A DNA stretch of 9,535 nt from CADEFX01 sp050260355 (GTDB lineage: Bacteria > Pseudomonadota > Alphaproteobacteria > Rhizobiales > Hyphomicrobiaceae), in assembly GCA_050260355.1 (NCBI GenBank), contig JBLNBZ010000121.1, forward strand, positions 1 through 9,535, written 5' to 3'. A program made the translations under genes and the position numbers. Below, in pieces: positions 1 to 6,340 of this stretch. Numbering within the stretch: position 1 is the first letter of the stretch; every line of letters begins with the position of its first letter. The notes beneath the pieces are model-generated. The model ran no database searches, was not told the origin of the DNA, and saw only the letters and a list, made by a program, of their open reading frames with translations.

Positions 1-850
1 CGTGCGTGCGCACGCGCGCGACCACGGTGTCGACCTGCGCTTCGTGCGGGGCAGCGGGCCTGCCGGCCGCATCCTGCGGGAGGACGTCGACGCCTATCTT
101 GCCGGCGCAGGCCAGACGCAGCTTCCCGCCCATGGCCTCGCCCCGAACACCGCCGTCGAGGAGATCAAGATCATCGGCCTGCGCCGAAGGATCGCGCAGC
201 GCATGCAGGACACGATGCGGCGCATCCCGCACTTCTCCTACATCGAGGAGATCGACGTCACGGACCTCGAGGCGCTACGCGCCGACGTCAACGAGACGAG
301 GAAGCCGAGCCGGCCGCGGCTGACGGTGCTGCCGTTCCTGATGCGGGCGCTGGTCATGGCGTTGCGCGACTTCCCGCAAATGAATGCCCGCTTCGATGAC
401 AGCACGGACACCTTGCATCGCTACGGAGGCGCGCACATCGGCATCGCCATTCAAACGCCGAACGGTCTGATGGTTGCGGTCGTGCGCCACGCCGAGGCAA
501 GGACGATCTGGGATTGCGCGAGCGAGGTGCAGCGGCTGACCGATGCGGCGCGCTCCGGCACGATCACGCGCGAGGAGCTGACCGGCTCCACCATCACCAT
601 CACCAGCCTCGGCGCGCTCGGTGGCCTAGCGAGCACGCCGGTCATCAACTCGCCGGAGGTTGCAATCATCGGGGTCAACAAGATTGCGACGCGGCCGGTG
701 TGGCGCGGCGCAGCCTTCGAGCCGCGCAAGATCATGAACCTGTCCTCCTCGTTCGACCACCGCATCATCGACGGCTGGGATGCCGCTCAGTTCATCCAGC
801 ACCTGCGCTCGCTGCTGGAGGCGCCCGCCAAGATCTTCATGGAGACATGA
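1..850 (+). CDS. bkdB: Dihydrolipoamide acyltransferase E2, branched-chain 2-oxoacid dehydrogenase type (C-terminal part)
   Basis: This is the E2 core enzyme of a 2-oxoacid dehydrogenase complex, which moves an acyl group from its lipoyl arm to CoA in the cytoplasm. The gene is cut by the window start; the reading frame begins at base 2 and 282 residues are visible. Residues 2-34 (HARDHGVDLRFVRGSGPAGR and following) are a peripheral subunit-binding domain that docks E1/E3. The lipoyl domain is therefore missing upstream. Residues about 50-280 are the catalytic domain, with the active-site signature DHRIIDG (His253, Asp257 in this numbering) and a preceding NLSSSF. The stretches PHFSYIEEIDVTDLEALR, TVLPFLMRAL and SLGALGGLASTPVINSPEVA resemble BkdB of the branched-chain complex more than pyruvate or 2-oxoglutarate E2, but an acetoin or pyruvate E2 cannot be excluded. 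The stop TGA (848-850) abuts the E3 start, indicating one operon. The GTG at base 2 is internal and should not be taken as a start. Confidence 0.9.
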   Translation, partial: VRAHARDHGVDLRFVRGSGPAGRILREDVDAYLAGAGQTQLPAHGLAPNTAVEEIKIIGLRRRIAQRMQDTMRRIPHFSYIEEIDVTDLEALRADVNETRKPSRPRLTVLPFLMRALVMALRDFPQMNARFDDSTDTLHRYGGAHIGIAIQTPNGLMVAVVRHAEARTIWDCASEVQRLTDAARSGTITREELTGSTITITSLGALGGLASTPVINSPEVAIIGVNKIATRPVWRGAAFEPRKIMNLSSSFDHRIIDGWDAAQFIQHLRSLLEAPAKIFMET

Positions 851-2242
851 ATGGAGCCGATCTCGTGCACCGTCCTGGTGCTCGGCGGAGGGCCTGGCGG
901 CTATGTGTGCGCCATTCGCGCAGGTCAGCTCGGCCTTGATACGGTGCTCGTCGAGTCCGGGCGGCTCGGCGGCACCTGCCTCAACGTCGGCTGCATTCCC
1001 TCCAAGGCCCTGATTCACGCCGCGGAGGAGTTCGCCGCGGCCAAGCGCTTCGCCTCTGGCTCGAGCCTGGGCATCCGGGTGGCCGAGCCGAGCATCGACC
1101 TTCGCGCCACCATGGCCTGGAAGGACGCAATCGTGTCTCGGCTCGGCGGCGGCGTCTACGCGCTTCTGCGCCGTGCGAAAGTGAAGGTTGTGACCGGCAC
1201 CGGCATCCTGCGGGACGGGAAGAGCTGCGTTGTCGAGAGTGAGATCGGCGAGCAGGTGATCACAGCCGAGCACGTGGTGATCGCCACCGGCTCTGAGGCC
1301 GTGCCGCTGCCATCGCTCCCGTTCGGCGGCTCCGTCGTCTCGTCCACCGAAGCGCTGTCGTTCGATAGCGTGCCGGACCGCCTCGTGGTCGTCGGTGGCG
1401 GCTACATCGGGCTGGAGCTCGGCATGGCCTACCGCAAGCTCGGGTCCGAGGTGACGGTCGTCGAGGCCACAGACCGCATCCTGCCGCAGTACGACGCCGA
1501 GCTGACGCGACCGGTGGCGGCGCGACTGCGCAAGCTCGGCATCAAGGTCCATCTGTCCGCCAAGGCGCGCAGCCTCGACGCCTCCGGCGCGTTGAAAGTG
1601 GAGCTCGACGACGGCAGCGAGCAGCGCGTCGCCGCTGACAAGGTTCTGGTGACCGTGGGACGCCGTCCGCACATTACCGGGTTCGGGCTGGAGGAGCTCG
1701 ACCTGACGATGAATGGCGGAGCGATCGAGATCGACGAGCAGTGCCGCACGTCCATGCGCAACGTGTGGGCGGTGGGCGATGTGACAGGCGAGCCCATGCT
1801 CGAGCACCGGGCCGTGGCACAAGGCGAGATGGTGGCGGAGATCATCGCCGGTCAAAGGCGCGCCTTCGACAAGGTCGCCATACCGGCCGTCTGTTTCACC
1901 GACCCCGAGATCGCCTCCGTCGGGCTATCGCCGGACGAGGCGCGCGCAACCGGGCGTCCCGTCAAGGTCGCGAGCTTTCCGCTGACGGCGAACGGCCGTG
2001 CGATGACGCTGCAAGCCGAGGAGGGCTTCGTGCGCATCGTCGCCCGCACAGACAATCACGTGGTGCTCGGCATTCAGGCGGTCGGGCAAGGTGTGTCGGA
2101 GCTCTCGGCAGCGTTCGCGCTCGCCCTCGAGATGGGCGCGCGCCTGGAGGACATCGCCGACACGATCCACGTCCATCCCACGCTCAGTGAGGGCCTTCGC
2201 GAGGCAGCCCTCGTTGCTCTGGGTCACGCGCTGCACGCTTGA
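851..2242 (+). CDS. lpdA: Dihydrolipoyl dehydrogenase (E3)
   Basis: This is the FAD-dependent E3 that reoxidises the dihydrolipoyl arm of E2 and passes electrons to NAD+. Its 463 residues are the normal family length. It starts with an FAD dinucleotide fold (VLGGGPGGY, residues 10-18). The redox-active disulfide lies in GGTCLNVGCIPSK (Cys43 and Cys48). The NAD-binding fold is at residues 179-190 (VVVGGGYIGLEL), followed by acidic E205. The second FAD contact is NVWAVGDVTGEP (residues 304-315). The C-terminal dimer-interface motif IHVHPTLSE supplies the catalytic pair His442-Glu447. The ATG at 851 follows the E2 stop with no gap, and GGAG at 841-844 is a fitting ribosome site, so the two genes look translationally coupled. 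Next to a branched-chain-type E2 it is probably the dedicated E3 of that complex (lpdV/bkdC), although the sequence alone does not rule out a shared E3. Confidence 0.95.
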   Translation: MEPISCTVLVLGGGPGGYVCAIRAGQLGLDTVLVESGRLGGTCLNVGCIPSKALIHAAEEFAAAKRFASGSSLGIRVAEPSIDLRATMAWKDAIVSRLGGGVYALLRRAKVKVVTGTGILRDGKSCVVESEIGEQVITAEHVVIATGSEAVPLPSLPFGGSVVSSTEALSFDSVPDRLVVVGGGYIGLELGMAYRKLGSEVTVVEATDRILPQYDAELTRPVAARLRKLGIKVHLSAKARSLDASGALKVELDDGSEQRVAADKVLVTVGRRPHITGFGLEELDLTMNGGAIEIDEQCRTSMRNVWAVGDVTGEPMLEHRAVAQGEMVAEIIAGQRRAFDKVAIPAVCFTDPEIASVGLSPDEARATGRPVKVASFPLTANGRAMTLQAEEGFVRIVARTDNHVVLGIQAVGQGVSELSAAFALALEMGARLEDIADTIHVHPTLSEGLREAALVALGHALHA

Positions 2243-2408
2243 GCGTCGCTGCATTGGGCGATTGGAGCGCCGTTCACCGTCGTGCCACGTGGCCGGGGGG
2301 AACAGATTCGCGGAAGGGTCGGGGCAAAGCTTCGGCGGCATTCCTTGACGCGCGCTGCGACACCGCGCATCGGCCCCATAGAAAATTGTTCGGAAACAAC
2401 TGCTTGAG

Positions 2409-2440
2409 CTGTCATCAAAGCATTAACGCGTTCCTATAGA
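2409..2440 (+). promoter_or_regulatory. Candidate PhoB-dependent promoter of the pst operon
   Basis: CTGTCAT at 2409-2415 is an exact match to one 7-base repeat of the PHO box (two CTGTCAT-like repeats, 11 bases apart). It is followed by CAAA, then GCATTAA at 2420-2426, which matches only 2 of 7 positions of the second repeat. TATAGA at 2435-2440 is a plausible -10, 8 bases after the 18-base box. The -35 position (2412-2417, TCATCA) matches the consensus poorly, as expected when PhoB replaces the -35 contact. The proposed leader contains a small hairpin (CGGAC at 2448-2452 with GTCCG at 2460-2464). The context fits, since pstS starts 80 bases downstream, but the degenerate second repeat keeps confidence modest. 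The rest of the 277-base gap shows a 10-base palindrome, GCCACGTGGC (2284-2293), and nothing else I can assign. Confidence 0.4.
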
Positions 2441-2519
2441 GAGAGGGCGGACGACAAATGTCCGTCGGCGGTAGGTAGGCCGGCAGCTCAATACGTCGCT
2501 TTCATGCGGAGAGCAGGTG

Positions 2520-3572
2520 ATGAACAGATTGAATTGGCGGGCTAAGGGCTTGGCCGCGGCGGCTCTCGTCGCGGTAGGCTCTTGCGCAACCTGGGCAGCC
2601 GACATTTCCGGCGCCGGTGCGACCTTTCCTTATCCCATCTACGCCAAGTGGGCGGATGCCTACAAAAAGGAGACGGGCATTGGCCTGAACTACCAGTCCA
2701 TCGGTTCCGGCGGAGGCATCAAGCAGATTCAGGCCAAGACCGTGACCTTCGGCGCCTCCGATATGCCGCTCAAGGCCGCGCAGCTCGAGAAGGACGGCCT
2801 GGTCCAGTTTCCGATGGTGATGGGCGGCGTGGTGCTGGCGGTCAATCTCGAGGGCGTCGGCCCCGGCCAGCTCGTTCTGGATGGTCCGACGGTCGCCAGG
2901 ATCTATCTGGGCGAGGTCAAGACGTGGGATGACCCGGCGCTGAAAAAGCTCAATCCGAATCTGAAGCTGCCGTCGCAGGCCATCGCGCCCGTGTATCGCT
3001 CGGACGGCTCCGGCACCACCTTCGTCTTCACCGACTGGCTGTCGAAGACGACGCCCGAGTTCAAGGCGAAGGTCGGCAGCAACACGTCCGTACAGTGGCC
3101 GGTCGGCATCGGCGCCAAGGGCAACGAGGGCGTCGCCAACAACGTGACGCAGACCAAGGGCTCGATCGGCTACGTCGAATACGCCTACGCCAAGCAGAAC
3201 AAGCTGGCGCACACCAATATGGTCAACAAGGATGGCAAGACGGTTGCTCCCAACGCCGAGTCGTTCCAGGCCGCTGCAGCCAATGCGGCTTGGGACAGCG
3301 CCCCCGGCTTTGGCGTGATCCTGACCGACCAGCCCGGTGCCGGCTCATGGCCGATCACCAGCGCCACCTTCATTCTGATGCACAAAAAGGCGGCTGACGC
3401 GGCCGCGTCGGCGCAGGCCCTGAAGTTCTTCCGCTGGGCCTATGCGAAGGGCGATTCGATGGCCTCCGACCTCGACTATGTTGCCATGCCGGACAAGGTC
3501 GTCAATATGGTCGAGAAGGCCTGGAGCGAGATCGTGGGCGCCGACGGCAAGCCCATCGCTGCGACGCAGTAA
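2520..3572 (+). CDS. pstS: Phosphate ABC transporter, phosphate-binding protein PstS
   Basis: PstS binds inorganic phosphate outside the inner membrane and delivers it to PstCA. From the ATG at 2520 it has 350 residues, normal for the family. Residues 7-26 are a signal sequence (R7/K9, then an alanine/leucine-rich core); cleavage after about A26 (ATWA/AD) looks likely. Phosphate-site motifs are clear: GAGATFPYPIY (31-41), SIGSGGGI (60-67), FGASDMPL (77-84, with Asp81) and YRSDGSGTTFVF (159-170). A GTG three bases upstream (2517) is in frame, but GGAGAG at 2508-2513 is better spaced for the ATG. One oddity is the VGSC at 19-22, which loosely resembles a lipobox, so a lipoprotein form is possible; the SPase I reading is more usual in Gram-negatives. 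It is first in the pst operon and separated from pstC by a stem-loop. Confidence 0.96.
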   Translation: MNRLNWRAKGLAAAALVAVGSCATWAADISGAGATFPYPIYAKWADAYKKETGIGLNYQSIGSGGGIKQIQAKTVTFGASDMPLKAAQLEKDGLVQFPMVMGGVVLAVNLEGVGPGQLVLDGPTVARIYLGEVKTWDDPALKKLNPNLKLPSQAIAPVYRSDGSGTTFVFTDWLSKTTPEFKAKVGSNTSVQWPVGIGAKGNEGVANNVTQTKGSIGYVEYAYAKQNKLAHTNMVNKDGKTVAPNAESFQAAAANAAWDSAPGFGVILTDQPGAGSWPITSATFILMHKKAADAAASAQALKFFRWAYAKGDSMASDLDYVAMPDKVVNMVEKAWSEIVGADGKPIAATQ

Positions 3573-3595
3573 GCGCGCCTTGTCTCATGGCGCGT

Positions 3596-3627
3596 GGCGG
3601 TGCGGATCGGTTTTGATCCGCTCCGCC
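3596..3627 (+). promoter_or_regulatory. Stem-loop between pstS and pstC
   Basis: GGCGG (3596-3600), T, GCGGATC (3602-3608), loop GGTTTT (3609-3614), GATCCGC (3615-3621), T, CCGCC (3623-3627) form a 12-pair stem with one T-T mismatch. No run of T follows, so it is not a standard intrinsic terminator. It begins 23 bases after the pstS stop. Such a stem can protect the upstream message from 3' exonucleases or cause partial termination; either would give more PstS than membrane subunits. The structure is seen directly; the role is inferred. Confidence 0.55.
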
Positions 3628-3673
3628 GACAGCCCCGGCGGGCAGGCGTCCCTCGAGCCAGGGAGCGGGGAGC

Positions 3674-4672
3674 GTGGTCGAATTGAGTCTGACTGACCCA
3701 GCGGCGCTGTCGCGCGGTGCTGACGTAGATCGGGCGCAGGTGCTTCGCCGCCTGTCGCGCCGCGACGCGATATTCCGTGTGTGCACGCTGTCCGCCGCCA
3801 TCGGCGTATTGGCGGTGCTCGGCGGCGTGTTCATCTCGCTGATCGAGGGCGGCTGGCTCGCCTTCAGCACCTTTGGACTGAACTTCTTCGTCCGCGAGGT
3901 CTGGAACCCGGTGACGGAGGAGTTCGGCGCCATCTCGCCGATTTTCGGCACGCTCGTCACCTCGGCGATTGCCATGCTGATCGCGGTGCCGCTCGGGCTC
4001 GGCATCGCCATCTTCCTCACCGAGATCTGTCCGATGCAGGCCCGGCGGCCGATCGGCATCGCCATCGAGCTGCTCGCCGGCGTGCCGAGCATCATCTACG
4101 GCATCTGGGGCCTGTTCGTGCTCGCCCCGTTCCTGCAGAAGCATGTCCAGCCGCCCCTGATCGCGACCTTCGCCAACGTTCCCGGCCTCAGCACTCTTTT
4201 TGCAGGGCCGCCCTATGGTATCGGCATTCTGACCGCCAGCCTCATCCTTGCGATCATGGTGCTCCCGTTCGTGACCGCCATCAGCCGCGACGTGTTCGAC
4301 GCGGTTCCGCCGGTTCTGAAGGAGGCCGCCTACGGGATCGGCTGCACCAGGTGGGAGGTCGTGCGGCGTGTCGTCATTCCCTATGCACGCGTCGGCGTCA
4401 TCGGCGGCTGCATGCTGGGCCTCGGGCGTGCGCTCGGCGAGACCATGGCCGTCACCTTCGTGATCGGCAATGCGCATCGCATCTCCGGCTCCTTGCTCGC
4501 GCCGGGAACGACGATCTCCGCCACCATCGCCAACGAGTTCACCGAAGCTGTGGGCGACATCTACACCTCGTCGCTGGTCGCGCTCGGCCTCATCCTGTTC
4601 CTCATCACCTTCCTTGTGCTTGCCGGAGCGCGTCTGCTGCTGCTGCGGTTGGATGCCAAGGTCGGAGCCTAG
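3674..4672 (+). CDS. pstC: Phosphate ABC transporter permease PstC
   Basis: PstC is one of the two inner-membrane channel subunits for phosphate import. The 332-residue product has hydrophobic segments at about 35-57, 92-115, 137-156, 183-203, 240-265 and 299-325, giving the six-helix layout of the family. The cytoplasmic EAA loop that contacts PstB is EAAYGIGCTRWEVVRRVVIP (217-236). LAGVPSIIYGIWGLFVLAP (134-152) and GRALGETMAV (251-260) are typical of PstC. The chosen start is GTG at 3674, with GGGAG at 3661-3665 as ribosome site; an in-frame TTG at 3683 is a weaker alternative. The N-terminal 30 residues are polar and poorly conserved. The gene ends 3 bases before pstA. Confidence 0.95.
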   Translation: MVELSLTDPAALSRGADVDRAQVLRRLSRRDAIFRVCTLSAAIGVLAVLGGVFISLIEGGWLAFSTFGLNFFVREVWNPVTEEFGAISPIFGTLVTSAIAMLIAVPLGLGIAIFLTEICPMQARRPIGIAIELLAGVPSIIYGIWGLFVLAPFLQKHVQPPLIATFANVPGLSTLFAGPPYGIGILTASLILAIMVLPFVTAISRDVFDAVPPVLKEAAYGIGCTRWEVVRRVVIPYARVGVIGGCMLGLGRALGETMAVTFVIGNAHRISGSLLAPGTTISATIANEFTEAVGDIYTSSLVALGLILFLITFLVLAGARLLLLRLDAKVGA

Positions 4673-4675
4673 CCA

Positions 4676-5527
4676 ATGGCTTTCAGCAAAGCTCGCTACA
4701 GCGCGCGCAAGCGCACCAACGCTCTCACCATGACGCTGTGCATCGCAGCCTCGATGATCGGCATTGGCGTCCTGGTCGTGATCCTGGCGACCCTCCTCAT
4801 CAAGGGCCTGGAGGGTATGTCGCTCAAGATCTTCACCGAGATGACGCCGCCTCCCGGCAATGACGGAGGATTGCTCAATCCCATCGTCGGCAGCCTCATC
4901 ATGACGGCGCTCGCCATGATCGTCGGCACTCCGATCGGCATCCTGGCCGGCACCTACATGGCGGAGTACGGGCGCTACTCGAAGCTCACGCTCGTCGTTC
5001 GCTTCATCAACGACATCCTGCTCAGTGCGCCCTCGATCGTGATCGGCCTCTTCATCTACACCATCATGGTCCAGCCCATGGGCCATTTCTCGGCGGCAGC
5101 GGGCGCGGTCGCCCTGGCGGTGATCGTCGTCCCGATCGTGGTGCGCACCACGGAGGACATGCTCCTGCTGGTGCCCAACCAGTTGCGCGAGGCAGCGATT
5201 GCGCTCGGCATGCCGCGCGCGCTCGTGATCCGCCGCGTCGCCTATCGGGCTGCGCGCGCCGGCATGATCACCGGCGTCCTGCTGGCGGTTGCGCGCATCA
5301 GCGGCGAGACCGCGCCGCTGCTGTTCACGGCCCTCAACAACCAGTTCTTCAGCGCCAATCTCAACGCGCCGATGGCGAGCCTGCCGGCCGTCATCTTCCA
5401 GTTCGCCTTGAGCCCCTATGCCGACTGGCAGCGGCTCGCCTGGGCTGGCGCGCTGATCATCACCTTTGCCGTGCTGGCGCTCAGCATAGGTGCGCGTTGG
5501 CTCGGATCGTCGAGGACCCCGCAATGA
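4676..5527 (+). CDS. pstA: Phosphate ABC transporter permease PstA
   Basis: PstA is the second inner-membrane channel subunit and pairs with PstC. Its 283 residues are the normal length. Hydrophobic segments lie at about 20-43, 70-97, 115-134, 140-156, 195-215 and 255-276. The EAA loop is REAAIALGMPRALVIRRVAY (171-190), which should dock on PstB. NPIVGSLIMTALAMIVGTPIGILAGTY spread over residues 68-94 and ARISGETAPLLFTA (206-219) are characteristic of PstA. The ATG at 4676 is 3 bases after the pstC stop, with GGAG at 4664-4667 inside the pstC end as ribosome site. Its stop overlaps the pstB start in ATGA (5524-5527), so translation of the two is probably coupled. Confidence 0.95.
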   Translation: MAFSKARYSARKRTNALTMTLCIAASMIGIGVLVVILATLLIKGLEGMSLKIFTEMTPPPGNDGGLLNPIVGSLIMTALAMIVGTPIGILAGTYMAEYGRYSKLTLVVRFINDILLSAPSIVIGLFIYTIMVQPMGHFSAAAGAVALAVIVVPIVVRTTEDMLLLVPNQLREAAIALGMPRALVIRRVAYRAARAGMITGVLLAVARISGETAPLLFTALNNQFFSANLNAPMASLPAVIFQFALSPYADWQRLAWAGALIITFAVLALSIGARWLGSSRTPQ

Positions 5528-6312
5528 ACGACATGGCTGTGATGAGCTCGGCCTCGGCGATCCAGAAGATCTCGGTCCGCAATCTCAAGTTCTACTACGG
5601 CAGCACGCTTGCGCTGAAGTCGATCACCGTCCCGCTCTACGACCGGCAGGTGACCGCGTTCATCGGCCCGTCGGGTTGCGGCAAGTCCACGCTGCTGCGG
5701 GTGCTCAACCGCATGTACGATCTCTATCCAAACCAGCGCGCCGAGGGGGAGGTGCTGCTGGACGGCGAAAACATCCTGTTGCCCGGCCAGGACCTCAACC
5801 TGCTCAGGGCGCGCGTCGGCATGGTGTTCCAGAAGCCGACACCGTTTCCGATGACCATCTACGAGAATATCGCCTTCGGCGTGCGCCTGTACGAGAAGCT
5901 CGCCAAGAGCGAGCTCGACGAGCGCGTGGAGTCGTCGCTGCGCCGCGCGGCCCTTTGGGAGGAGGTCAAGGACAAGCTCAACGCCAACGGGCAAAGCCTG
6001 TCGGGCGGCCAGCAGCAGCGCCTGTGCATCGCCCGCACCGTGGCGATCAAGCCCGAGGTGATCCTGTTCGACGAGCCGTGCTCGGCGCTCGACCCGATCT
6101 CGACGGCCAGGATCGAGGAGCTGATCGACGAGCTGAAAGCCGAGTACACCATCGCGATCGTCACGCACAACATGCAGCAGGCGGCGCGCGTGTCACAGCA
6201 CACGGCCTTCATGTACCTGGGCGAGTTGGTCGAGTTCGGTGCCACGAACCAGATCTTCATGGCGCCCAAGCAACAGCAGACGCAGGACTACATCACGGGC
6301 CGGTTCGGGTAG
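5524..6312 (+). CDS. pstB: Phosphate ABC transporter ATP-binding protein PstB
   Basis: PstB is the cytoplasmic ATPase that powers phosphate import through PstCA. From the ATG at 5524 it has 262 residues, close to the usual 250-260. All ABC motifs are intact: Walker A GPSGCGKST (48-56), Q-loop Gln103 in VFQKPTPFPM, signature LSGGQ (159-163), Walker B VILFDE (179-184) with catalytic Glu184, D-loop SALD, and switch His215 in IVTHN. The Q-loop segment PTPFPMTIYENIAFG is diagnostic of PstB among ABC ATPases. The frame stays open upstream to a TTG at 5497, but the ATG overlapping the pstA stop (ATGA), with AGGA at 5513-5516, is the better start. phoU, which often follows pstB and links the transporter to PhoR, is not present downstream here. 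Confidence 0.96.
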   Translation: MNDMAVMSSASAIQKISVRNLKFYYGSTLALKSITVPLYDRQVTAFIGPSGCGKSTLLRVLNRMYDLYPNQRAEGEVLLDGENILLPGQDLNLLRARVGMVFQKPTPFPMTIYENIAFGVRLYEKLAKSELDERVESSLRRAALWEEVKDKLNANGQSLSGGQQQRLCIARTVAIKPEVILFDEPCSALDPISTARIEELIDELKAEYTIAIVTHNMQQAARVSQHTAFMYLGELVEFGATNQIFMAPKQQQTQDYITGRFG

Positions 6313-6340
6313 CCACCCCGGCCCTTGCTGCGGATAGGTC

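Noticed and set aside
626..1855. 409-residue minus-strand open frame opposite the E2 end and lpdA
   Set aside because: Low-complexity His/Arg/Asp/Ala composition without motifs; the opposite strand encodes a complete dihydrolipoyl dehydrogenase.
3476..5524. 682-residue open frame on the minus strand opposite pstC and pstA
   Set aside because: Its translation is rich in Arg, Asp, His, Gln and Gly with no domain, and it lies opposite well-recognised membrane proteins. It is the usual antisense shadow of high-GC codon usage.
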